Shown piece by piece: positions 30,819 through 39,180 of a stretch of DNA of 64,000 nt (position 1 is the stretch's first letter; the number at the start of each line of letters is the position of its first letter). Position numbers and translations under genes: made by a program. Source of the DNA: an uncultured Caryophanales bacterium (GTDB lineage Bacteria > Bacillota_I > Bacilli_A > RF39 > UBA660); contig CATLHA010000004.1 in NCBI GenBank assembly GCA_949948745.1, forward strand, positions 1-64,000, written 5' to 3'. The notes beneath the pieces are model-generated. The model was not told the DNA's origin. It did not search any database and worked only from the letters and a program-made list of their open reading frames with translations.

Positions 30819-33632
30819 ATGAACGGTGAAGAGCTAGCTAAAAAATCTGGTATAGAAGATAAAAATCGTTTCTTTTTTTCTGATGATTATTATGATGAAA
30901 TACCAGAGGTTCCAGAAAAAAATAACTTTGATCCATTTCAACCTCCTAAGAAAAATGAGAATACTACATCAAATTTAAGTAGTAGTACCAATAACTTTTT
31001 TAATAATGATTTATTGTCAAGTTCTACTACTAGAAATAACAATATAGGAATTCAGCAAGCAAGTAGCTTAGATCAAGTAATTGGAAATAATTATCAAACT
31101 GAATCAGAAGGTGCCTCTGAGAACGTTTTTAACTTTTTTGCACATCGCACAAATACTGAAATAAATGAGCAGGTGCCTAAAGAGATTCAGGAAGAATCAC
31201 AAGAAAAAATTGTAGAAAAAGAAGAACCAAAACCAAGAGAAAGTTTTTTAGGTAATCTTACAGGAAAAAGAAAAAAACAAAAGGAATTAGAAGTAGTTCA
31301 TGTGGGAACAGATATTGTTTCTGATATAGATAACAATTTATATTCTGAAAATGCAAGCCAGTTAGGAGAAGTAAAGCCAGAAGAAAATCCTTTTAATTTA
31401 AATACAGTAGAAAATAAAGTTTCATTCCAACAAGAAAATCAATTTTCGTTTGCACCAAATCAAGAACAGAATAACCAATTGAATCAGAATATGAGTTCTA
31501 TAGGGAATGAATCTTCAGAACTAACAGGACGGTTTTCATTTCTTTCAGAGCCTAGTCAGGAACAAGGTAGTTCATTTGATTTACCCAAACAAGATATAGA
31601 TTCAGCAGAAAGTGCATTACCAAAAACACAAACAGGAGGATTCTCATTTACTAATGAACCAATAAAGGAAGAAGCAAAAGAAGTTCAAAATACTTGGAAT
31701 TCACCATCTATAAATAATGATTATTATAAACCAAATGAAAGTGAAAGCAATAATTTCTTTTTTGGAGCACCTTCAGGTCCACTTTCTGATATCGAAAGGG
31801 CTAAAAGTGATATTTCAGCTACAGAAAATAATTATTTTGGAACAAAAGAAGAAAATATCACAAATGATATTGATTTTATTGCTAAATTAAAAAATCAGGA
31901 AACATCAGATAATAAAAATAAAGAAAGAGATATGTTTGCTCCTCGATTTGGAACAGATGCTAAAGAAGAGGAAAGGAAAGATTTCTTATTAGAAAGAAAA
32001 ATTGAGACTCCAATAGAAGATATAGAAGTCCCAGAAAGAAAATTACAATATGGGAATTATTATAATGGAGAACTTCCGAAAGAAGAAAACAAATTCATTA
32101 TGAATGATGATAGTAGTGTTCCAGTAAATGATAAACCTAGAGAGTTGCCAAAGACAATAATTCCAGATTTCATGTCTGGTTCTATTGGAACGCAAAACTT
32201 TAATATAGAAACTGGTATTAATCATGAACTAGAAGCAGAACTAATGAAACAAAGAGCAGAGGAAGAAGCTAGAATCAGGGCATTAAATCCAGAATTACAA
32301 GCGTATGATTTAACCGCCAAAAAGTCAAAAAAGCAAATGGTTTACAAAGCCGGTGGAAAAAGTTATATTCGTGATGTTGTAGAAAAACCAAAAACTAGAC
32401 CAAAAAAGAAAATAGAAGAGCCAAAGATAGAGGTAGACAAGGAAACGGTAATTGAGCCTCCTCCAGCTAAAGAACCAAAATCATTAGAAGAATTAATTGA
32501 AAGTATTGTAGGAGTTCCAGGATTAGAAAATCTTGAAGTAAAATTAAATCCATATGAAAATCCAGGAGTAAGATTTGGTTTTAAAGAAAAGCAAGATAAA
32601 AAAGTAGTAGTGGAAGACCAACCTACGAATGTATATGATGAGAAAAAAGATAACTTTGATTATGATCAGAATTTTGAAAATGTAGAAATTATTAAATCTA
32701 CAATATTAGATGAATTAGCCGAAAAGGCAAAAAATGAAAACAAAATAAGTATCTTAGCGCGTTATGGAGAAGATTTCTGTGCTAGAGATTATATTACCAA
32801 TCCAGCAATTGGTCGTGCAGAAGAAATAAAACAATTAATTTTAATTTTATTAACACCTGAGAAGTCAGGAATACTAATTGGTAAACCAGGTATTGGTAAA
32901 ACATCTATTGTAGAAGGACTTGCTTATCAATTACAAAGAAATAATGTTCCAGATGCTTTAAAAGGATATTGTATTGTTAGTGTTAAAACACCATCCCTAC
33001 TTGGTACATTACCAACTGGAGAAACTAGATTACAAACTTTAGTAGATGAACTAAAAGATTTAGATAAGATTATTCTATTTATTGATGAAATTCATATGCT
33101 AATAGGAGCAACAAACGATTCTGCGATGGACTTTGCGAATATGTTTAAGGAAAGTCTTGGACGTGGTACAATTAAAGTTATCGGTGCTACAACAACAGAA
33201 GAATATGAAAGATATATTTTACGTGATAAAGCATTTGTACGTCGTTTCCAAAAAGTAGAAGTAGAAGAGCCAAGTAGAGAGCATACAATTAAAATTTTGA
33301 TGGGAACATTACCTAAAATTGAAAAATCAACAGGTGCTAAATTAAAATATACAGAATTTATGCAAACAGAAATTATGGCATTTATCGTAGATATCACTAC
33401 AGAATATAAACGAATTTATGGAATTGGTTCTAGGTATCCAGATATTTGTTTAACATTACTTTCTCAAGCATTTTCACAAGCTGTTTTTGCAAATAGAAAA
33501 GAAGTAAATATTAATGACGTTCGTAAAGCAATAGAAAATTCTAAAAATATTTATCCTGATGTGATTAAAAAAGAATTATTAAATTTTGATAGAAAATTTA
33601 AAGACTTAATTCGTGAAGAGTCAGTTGAATAG
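30819..33632 (+). CDS. AAA+ ATPase, ClpA/ClpB-D1-like, with long low-complexity N-terminal region
   Basis: ILIGKPGIGKTSIVEGLAYQL Walker A, IILFIDEIHMLIGA Walker B, VIGATTTEEYERYILRDKAFVRRFQKVEVEEPS; residues ~1-600 Asn/Glu/Ser-rich. Confidence 0.85.
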   Translation: MNGEELAKKSGIEDKNRFFFSDDYYDEIPEVPEKNNFDPFQPPKKNENTTSNLSSSTNNFFNNDLLSSSTTRNNNIGIQQASSLDQVIGNNYQTESEGASENVFNFFAHRTNTEINEQVPKEIQEESQEKIVEKEEPKPRESFLGNLTGKRKKQKELEVVHVGTDIVSDIDNNLYSENASQLGEVKPEENPFNLNTVENKVSFQQENQFSFAPNQEQNNQLNQNMSSIGNESSELTGRFSFLSEPSQEQGSSFDLPKQDIDSAESALPKTQTGGFSFTNEPIKEEAKEVQNTWNSPSINNDYYKPNESESNNFFFGAPSGPLSDIERAKSDISATENNYFGTKEENITNDIDFIAKLKNQETSDNKNKERDMFAPRFGTDAKEEERKDFLLERKIETPIEDIEVPERKLQYGNYYNGELPKEENKFIMNDDSSVPVNDKPRELPKTIIPDFMSGSIGTQNFNIETGINHELEAELMKQRAEEEARIRALNPELQAYDLTAKKSKKQMVYKAGGKSYIRDVVEKPKTRPKKKIEEPKIEVDKETVIEPPPAKEPKSLEELIESIVGVPGLENLEVKLNPYENPGVRFGFKEKQDKKVVVEDQPTNVYDEKKDNFDYDQNFENVEIIKSTILDELAEKAKNENKISILARYGEDFCARDYITNPAIGRAEEIKQLILILLTPEKSGILIGKPGIGKTSIVEGLAYQLQRNNVPDALKGYCIVSVKTPSLLGTLPTGETRLQTLVDELKDLDKIILFIDEIHMLIGATNDSAMDFANMFKESLGRGTIKVIGATTTEEYERYILRDKAFVRRFQKVEVEEPSREHTIKILMGTLPKIEKSTGAKLKYTEFMQTEIMAFIVDITTEYKRIYGIGSRYPDICLTLLSQAFSQAVFANRKEVNINDVRKAIENSKNIYPDVIKKELLNFDRKFKDLIREESVE

Positions 33633-33637
33633 AAAAA

Positions 33638-33667
33638 TGTTAAGAGAGAATTCTTAACATTTTTTGA
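33638..33667 (+). terminator. intrinsic terminator
   Basis: atgttaagagagaattcttaacattttttg hairpin. Confidence 0.7.
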
Positions 33668-33701
33668 TTATGATTGACTCTATAGTCAAATATAATTAAA
33701 A

Positions 33702-33729
33702 AATCCTAGCAAAAGCTAGGATTTGTTTT
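33702..33729. terminator. intrinsic terminator hairpin
   Basis: aaatcctagcaaaagctaggatttg stem; on the minus strand it lies just downstream of tRNA-His. Confidence 0.6.
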
Positions 33730-33734
33730 ATAAG

Positions 33735-33811
33735 TGGGGCGAAATATGGGGATCGAACCCATGCATACCGGAGCCACAATCCGGCGTGTTAACCACTTCA
33801 CCAATTCCGCC
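33735..33811 (-). tRNA. tRNA-His (GTG anticodon)
   Basis: Reverse complement g-gcggaat..gattGTGgct..gggttcgatcccc..atttcgc-c-cca: acceptor stem with one G-U, G-1:C73 pair, T-loop and encoded CCA. Confidence 0.95.
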
Positions 33812-34029
33812 ATCTCAAAAATACACTCTTATTTTATCAATAAATTTGTATTTTTGCAAGTTTATTTTATATATTTATCAAAAAAATATTTTTATTACAT
33901 GCCTCCTATTAGTATTATTTCCATTTTTTACTAATTCGGTAGAATTTTTTAAAAAATTTTAAAAATATAGGCATTCGCCCATACTCAATATATGATAACT
34001 CATATTTTGATAGTAAAGGAGAAGAGAAC

Positions 34030-34473
34030 ATGAATAATAACTTTAGATATGACTCTTATAGAAATCCAAACATGCCTATGCTAAATCAGAATCAAATTTT
34101 ACCGACTCCAAGTGTACCATCCAATAACAATTTAGCAGAACCATATCAAGGATTTTTACAAGGAAACTTATTTAATAACCTTTATGTAGGTTATAAAAAT
34201 TATCGTCCTGCTAGAATTGTTCCAAATAATGAACAGGCAGAACTTCTACTAAATGTAGATCAATTATCATTTGCAGCTCATGAATTAAACTTATATTTGG
34301 ATGTACATCCAAGTGACTCCAATATGATAGCATTATTTAACAAATATCAAGCAATGGTTAACGATGCCGTAAATGAATATGAAAGAAGATATGGCCCTTT
34401 ATCTATTACATTCCCATCAGATAGAAACCAATTTAGCTGGGAAGCATATTCATGGCCATGGGAGGTGGATTAA
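34030..34473 (+). CDS. spore coat CotJA-CotJB fusion (putative)
   Basis: N-terminal LAEPYQGFLQGNLFNNLYVGYKNYRP (CotJA-like); then LLLNVDQLSFAAHELNLYLDVHPSD..YERRYGPL..SWEAYSWPWEVD (CotJB-like). Confidence 0.78.
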   Translation: MNNNFRYDSYRNPNMPMLNQNQILPTPSVPSNNNLAEPYQGFLQGNLFNNLYVGYKNYRPARIVPNNEQAELLLNVDQLSFAAHELNLYLDVHPSDSNMIALFNKYQAMVNDAVNEYERRYGPLSITFPSDRNQFSWEAYSWPWEVD

Positions 34474-34474
34474 G

Positions 34475-35050
34475 ATGTGGAAATATGAAAAAAGATTACA
34501 ATATCCAGTATCTATTAGAAAAAAAGATTTAGCTTTTGCTAAACAATTAATTACACAATATGGTGGTTTTGCTGGTGAATTAGCTGCTGCATTAAGATAT
34601 TTAAATCAAAGATATACAATGCCAGATAATAGAGGAAAAGCCCTACTTACAGATATTGGAACAGAGGAACTTGCCCATGTGGAAATTTTATCAACAATGT
34701 TATACCAATTGATGAAAGATGCAACACCAGAAGAAATGAAAGCAGCAGGACTTGCTAGTCATTATGCAGAACATAGAAATGCGATTTATCCACTAGATGC
34801 AAATGGAGTACCTTTCACAGTAACTTATTTTGCTACTACGGGTGATCCACTAGCAGATTTAAGTGAAGATATGGCAGCAGAAGAAAAAGCAAGAGCAGTG
34901 TATGAAAGTTTAATCGATTTAACAGATAATCCAGATATTATCGGACCACTTCTTTGGTTAAGACAAAGAGAAATTGTACACTTCAATCGATTTAAAGAGC
35001 TTTATGATGATTACAAAAAAAATATGAATGCAATTCAGCCTAGATCATAA
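34475..35050 (+). CDS. cotJC: spore coat protein CotJC / manganese catalase family
   Basis: LQYPVSIRKKDLAFAKQLITQYGGFAGELAAALRYLNQRYTMPDNRGKALLTDIGTEELAHVEIL. ATG 34475 preceded by ggaggtgg; the track's 34373 start is an overlong extension. Confidence 0.93.
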   Translation: MWKYEKRLQYPVSIRKKDLAFAKQLITQYGGFAGELAAALRYLNQRYTMPDNRGKALLTDIGTEELAHVEILSTMLYQLMKDATPEEMKAAGLASHYAEHRNAIYPLDANGVPFTVTYFATTGDPLADLSEDMAAEEKARAVYESLIDLTDNPDIIGPLLWLRQREIVHFNRFKELYDDYKKNMNAIQPRS

Positions 35051-35054
35051 AAAA

Positions 35055-35099
35055 TAAAAATCCTAAGAGATATGATATTTTTCTCTTAAGATTTTTTTT
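35055..35099. terminator. intrinsic terminator between convergent cotJC and HEXXH gene
   Basis: aaatcctaagaga...tctcttaagattttttt stem. Confidence 0.6.
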
Positions 35100-36727
35100 A
35101 CTTTCTTATTATTTTCTTCAGGAAAAGGAAGAGGCATAGGGCCATAATAATTAACTTCCATTTCATCATATATACTTTGAAGCATATCTAATTGGAAATA
35201 GTATTCCTGAACAAAAGGAGATTGATCATCCTTTTCCCTAAGTAATTGTTTTAAATTATTTCTTTTAATTAAATCGGCTATGACATTTACAATTTCACTA
35301 ATTTCTTCTAATAAATTTGCAGGAATATTTTCGAGTAAGGAATCTTTGTCATGATCCATCAAATATTTTTTAATAACACGATTAAATTTATAATGGAGAG
35401 GTAAGATTAAATTTTTGACTAATAAGTCAGAATTATAACTATAAACATCTTCATTTACAATTCTTTCATCCTCTAATAAATAAGTAAATTCATGTAGGAT
35501 ATCACGAATTGCGATTCCATGTAAATCAGTAATAGTTTCATTAAAATTCTCATGAATAAATAATTTATCATCGTATGGATTTTTCATTTCATTATAAACT
35601 TGAAAACCTAAAACCATCCCATATAAAACATCTAAAGCTGCACCATTTGTGTGAACCAATTCATGAAATAAAGCATAATCTAATTTTCCACAAATACTAG
35701 AATCAAGATAAAAAAGAATGATATTTGTATAACCATACATATTTTCCTTGAAATAAGTTAATACAGATTGAGAACATAATTTCTTCTTTCTCATTGCATC
35801 CAGTAGGTTATTCACACTACAATATTTTAAATCTCTGATATTAGAAATACGATTTATATTAATTATATTCTCAGTTACAAATTCACCTTCTAATTCTTTA
35901 AGGACCTCTTCTTTAATCTTTACAAATCTTTTTACTAAAGAAACATCTGGAACAATTCTTTGAATAGATTCATCTTCTAATAATTTTTTATAAGCATCTC
36001 TTGCATTACCACTAGGAATCTGAACACCAAAAGCTTCAAAATATTTTAATCTAGAGTACAAATTTTCTAAAGAAAGAGAATCAACGTCAGTATCGGTATC
36101 AAAAAATTCAATAGGATAAAAATAATTTCCAGTTTCTGGTAATAATCGATTTACTAAATGAATTTCTCTATGAAAAGTAATAATATCATATGGAAGAAAT
36201 CCAAGTATTCTATGTAATATTAAATCTCTTTTCTTTGAACAAAAACTATGATAAGAATCCAATTGTTGTTTTGCAAAATCTTTTAAGTATGAGTAACGGC
36301 TTAAGGTCTTTTCATATTGCTCAAGAACTTCATAATACAAAGATACTTCCTTTTCTGTTGCTCCTTCGTTTGATAAAATACTATTTTCTTCGTCCTCAAA
36401 GTAGGATTCTCCAAAATAATAGGAACAGATTTCTTGAGTTTTTTCATCCATTCTAGAACTATTATTCCAATCTTTATTAAAAGAAATTTCTAATTTTGAT
36501 AAATATTCTAAAGCAAAGTAATTTTGCAATTTTCTTTTCAAATTTTTGTAATAACCATCTAATGAGGTAGGATGAATATAGTTAAGAAAATTAAAATCTT
36601 TTAATCGAAAAGATACAATATCACGATATTCTTCTCCATAAAAGCAAACAAACAATTCAATAAATAAATCTATATAATCGTTAATCTTAATATCTGTCAA
36701 ATCAATTTGAAAGTCTGTTAAACCCAT
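35063..36727 (-). CDS. hypothetical HEXXH-motif (zincin-like) protein
   Basis: YALFHELVHTNGA (HEXXH) with downstream NETITDLHG. ATG at 36727 preceded by aggtggtgaaatt; the track's 36862 start is overlong. Confidence 0.75.
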   Translation of the reverse strand: MGLTDFQIDLTDIKINDYIDLFIELFVCFYGEEYRDIVSFRLKDFNFLNYIHPTSLDGYYKNLKRKLQNYFALEYLSKLEISFNKDWNNSSRMDEKTQEICSYYFGESYFEDEENSILSNEGATEKEVSLYYEVLEQYEKTLSRYSYLKDFAKQQLDSYHSFCSKKRDLILHRILGFLPYDIITFHREIHLVNRLLPETGNYFYPIEFFDTDTDVDSLSLENLYSRLKYFEAFGVQIPSGNARDAYKKLLEDESIQRIVPDVSLVKRFVKIKEEVLKELEGEFVTENIININRISNIRDLKYCSVNNLLDAMRKKKLCSQSVLTYFKENMYGYTNIILFYLDSSICGKLDYALFHELVHTNGAALDVLYGMVLGFQVYNEMKNPYDDKLFIHENFNETITDLHGIAIRDILHEFTYLLEDERIVNEDVYSYNSDLLVKNLILPLHYKFNRVIKKYLMDHDKDSLLENIPANLLEEISEIVNVIADLIKRNNLKQLLREKDDQSPFVQEYYFQLDMLQSIYDEMEVNYYGPMPLPFPEENNKKVKKILREKYHIS

Positions 36728-36829
36728 AATTTCACCACCTAAAAAGTAAATATTATTATATGTTATAAAAGATAAAATGTATATAAATAATGGTATATTT
36801 ATGTTAAAATATTTGAAGAAGGTGATGAT

Positions 36830-37627
36830 ATGGAGAAAATTATTATGCTTGGAGTAGGACATGGAGCGACACTTGATTTATATAATACTTGTTTTGTAAT
36901 CCAAAATGAAGGTGGAAATTTTTTAATAGATACAGGAGGAAGTATAGAAATCGTAAAAAGATTAAATCAAATGAATATTGAACTTTCTTCTATTAAAGAT
37001 ATTTTTGTTTCTCATTCTCATACAGATCATTTATTAGGATTAATATGGATGTTTAAGAGAATGGCAACTCTAAAACTAGACTCTAATCATAAAGTGAATT
37101 TATATTGTAATGATTTAACATATGATGCGATAATAAAGGTAGCAGAACAAGTTTTATCAGAAGGACTAATTAAAAAGGTATTCAGTAACTTTAATATTCA
37201 AATATTAACAGATGGAAATAAAAAAATAATTCATAATATAGAATATACTTTCTTTGATATTAGGGCAAAAGGACCAAAACAATATGGTTTTGAATGTACC
37301 TTAAATAATAAAAAATTAGTATTTTTAGGGGACGAACCACTAAATAAAGAATTATTTGATAGAGTAAAAAATAGCGATTATGTAATGCACGAAGCTTTTT
37401 GTCTAGATAGTGAACAAGATATTTTTCATCCATATGAAAAAAATCATTCAACCGCAAAAAGTGCCTGCGAAGTGATGAATGAATTAAATGTAAAAAATAT
37501 TATTTTATATCATACAGAGGAAAGTCATAAAGAAAAAAGAAAAGAATTATATATAGAAGAAGGAAAAAAATATTTTAATGGAAATGTTTTAGTTCCAAAC
37601 GATTTAGAAATCCTAGAATTAAAATAA
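36830..37627 (+). CDS. MBL-fold metallo-hydrolase (RNase Z-like)
   Basis: FVSHSHTDHLLGL (HxHxDH), LVFLGDEPL, MHEAF, NIILYHTEE. Confidence 0.88.
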   Translation: MEKIIMLGVGHGATLDLYNTCFVIQNEGGNFLIDTGGSIEIVKRLNQMNIELSSIKDIFVSHSHTDHLLGLIWMFKRMATLKLDSNHKVNLYCNDLTYDAIIKVAEQVLSEGLIKKVFSNFNIQILTDGNKKIIHNIEYTFFDIRAKGPKQYGFECTLNNKKLVFLGDEPLNKELFDRVKNSDYVMHEAFCLDSEQDIFHPYEKNHSTAKSACEVMNELNVKNIILYHTEESHKEKRKELYIEEGKKYFNGNVLVPNDLEILELK

Positions 37628-37695
37628 GTATGAATCAGATAATTAGTGTAACAGGTGGGAAAGTGAATTAGAAAACAAATTAGTAAAATATTAAT

Positions 37696-37726
37696 GAAAA
37701 ATACCTTAATATGGTATTTTTTTCTT
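37696..37726 (+). terminator. intrinsic terminator
   Basis: aaaaatacc ttaatat ggtattttttt. Confidence 0.65.
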
Positions 37727-37777
37727 GAACTAAAATATTGAAATGCTAGAATAAGTCAAATACAAGGGGGAGAAATT

Positions 37778-38374
37778 ATGAGAGTATATCGAATTATATC
37801 CACAAGAGAAATTACAAATATGTATAAAGGTATTAATGAAAAACATGCAGTAGTACAGGGAGAAAATACTCACCAATATGAGAAAAACACTTCCTATATT
37901 CATTTCTTTCGATATTATGAATCCGCAGAATATTATTTTAAAAGATATCGTGTATCCATGAATAAATTAGATAAATATGTCCTATATATGACTGCAAATA
38001 TTCCAAACGAAATTTTAAGAAAAAGAATTGGATATGGATTTTATAATATAGAAGAAAGGCCTTTTGATTGTTATAATATTCCAATCCCAGAATATGCATT
38101 AAAAGAAGAAGAAATGAGTCCAGAGTATATTATAGAAGTAAACAATTTTGTAAAGTATGAATATAAAAATCCAAAAGAAGAATATTTAAAATATTTGGAA
38201 TTAATGAGAAGACTTTCCAAACAATATGATTATGATTTTCATAAAATAGCGACATATCTAGTGCAAAACAATTTAGAAGAATTATTAGGGGTAACAGATG
38301 ATAATAGAACAGAGTCACAAATATTTGATGAGAAGTTAAAACAATTATCCAAAATATTTCCATTATATGACTAA
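37778..38374 (+). CDS. hypothetical protein
   Basis: 198 aa ORF with aagggggag RBS. Confidence 0.65.
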   Translation: MRVYRIISTREITNMYKGINEKHAVVQGENTHQYEKNTSYIHFFRYYESAEYYFKRYRVSMNKLDKYVLYMTANIPNEILRKRIGYGFYNIEERPFDCYNIPIPEYALKEEEMSPEYIIEVNNFVKYEYKNPKEEYLKYLELMRRLSKQYDYDFHKIATYLVQNNLEELLGVTDDNRTESQIFDEKLKQLSKIFPLYD

Positions 38375-38473
38375 ATAAAATTAATTAGGGTCTTCCATAG
38401 AAAATGGTTTCTATGTTATGATTATAGTGTAAAGAAAATATAATAAGAATCAACGAGATAGGGGGAGTGTTCG

Positions 38474-38764
38474 TTGGAAGGAAGTAGTTATTATAGAGTT
38501 TACATTATGTATCATGATAAAATGCTTGGAATAACCGAGAAATTAAGTGAAGTAGTTGAAATGATAGAAGATAGTATGAGAGAAATTAAGAATGGTCGAT
38601 ATATGATTATTCAACATTTCAACGAATTAAATATGGACAATCCATTTGGAACAATTTCTAATCCGCAAGAACTTTTAAAATTAAAAGAAAAGGCAACTTT
38701 AGAGGAACAAACAACAGAGGGAAAAAAAGACGATGTATCCAGAAGAGTTAAAGTTCTTCATTGA
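38474..38764 (+). CDS. hypothetical small protein
   Basis: 96 aa ORF from TTG with gggggag RBS. Confidence 0.55.
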   Translation: MEGSSYYRVYIMYHDKMLGITEKLSEVVEMIEDSMREIKNGRYMIIQHFNELNMDNPFGTISNPQELLKLKEKATLEEQTTEGKKDDVSRRVKVLH

Positions 38765-38975
38765 AGGAAGAAAATGTAAAATAGGCGGAGAAGATTTATT
38801 AAGAGTAATATCAGTGAGTGAAAATCCACAATTAAGCCATATTAACTATAATGTAGGAGAAAATAAATACAGGATGTGGGATAGATATGGAAACTATTAT
38901 GAATTTGAACCGATACCATATGAAGAAGTGGAAAAAGCAAAAAAATTAATCAAAAAGAAGAAAATTATTAATTGA
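38733..38975 (+). CDS. hypothetical small protein
   Basis: 80 aa ORF overlapping the upstream ORF by 32 bp; gaggg upstream. Confidence 0.55.
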   Translation: MYPEELKFFIEGRKCKIGGEDLLRVISVSENPQLSHINYNVGENKYRMWDRYGNYYEFEPIPYEEVEKAKKLIKKKKIIN

Positions 38976-38990
38976 TTTTCTTCTTTTTTC
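38953..38990 (+). terminator. intrinsic terminator
   Basis: aagaagaaaatt..aattgattttcttcttttttc. Confidence 0.6.
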
Positions 38991-39128
38991 TGTGATAAAA
39001 ATTCCTCTGTTCGCTAGGAAAGTAAAAGGAAATATGTTATATTAAATACGAATTAAAAGAGCGAAAAATTTAGAATAATAAAAATTAATTAATAAATAAG
39101 ATTGACATTCTAACCAATAATAATCTTC

Positions 39129-39163
39129 ATCTAACTATAATTATTTTTATTATTATATTAGAT
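39129..39163. promoter_or_regulatory. imperfect inverted repeat overlapping a TATAAT, upstream of the TerB-N gene
   Basis: ATCTAAcTATAAT...ATTATATTAGAT, 12-bp arms with one bulge; TATAAT at 39136-39141. Confidence 0.45.
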
Positions 39164-39180
39164 AGGGGGGGAAGGAGTCT

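Noticed and set aside
33723-33962. ORF-track CDSs 33723..33962 and 33734..33934
   Set aside because: They run through the tRNA-His gene and AT-rich non-coding DNA; no RBS or family similarity.
38395-38418. catagaaaatggtttctatg hairpin before 38474 as a terminator
   Set aside because: Good stem but no following U-run; function unclear, so not called.
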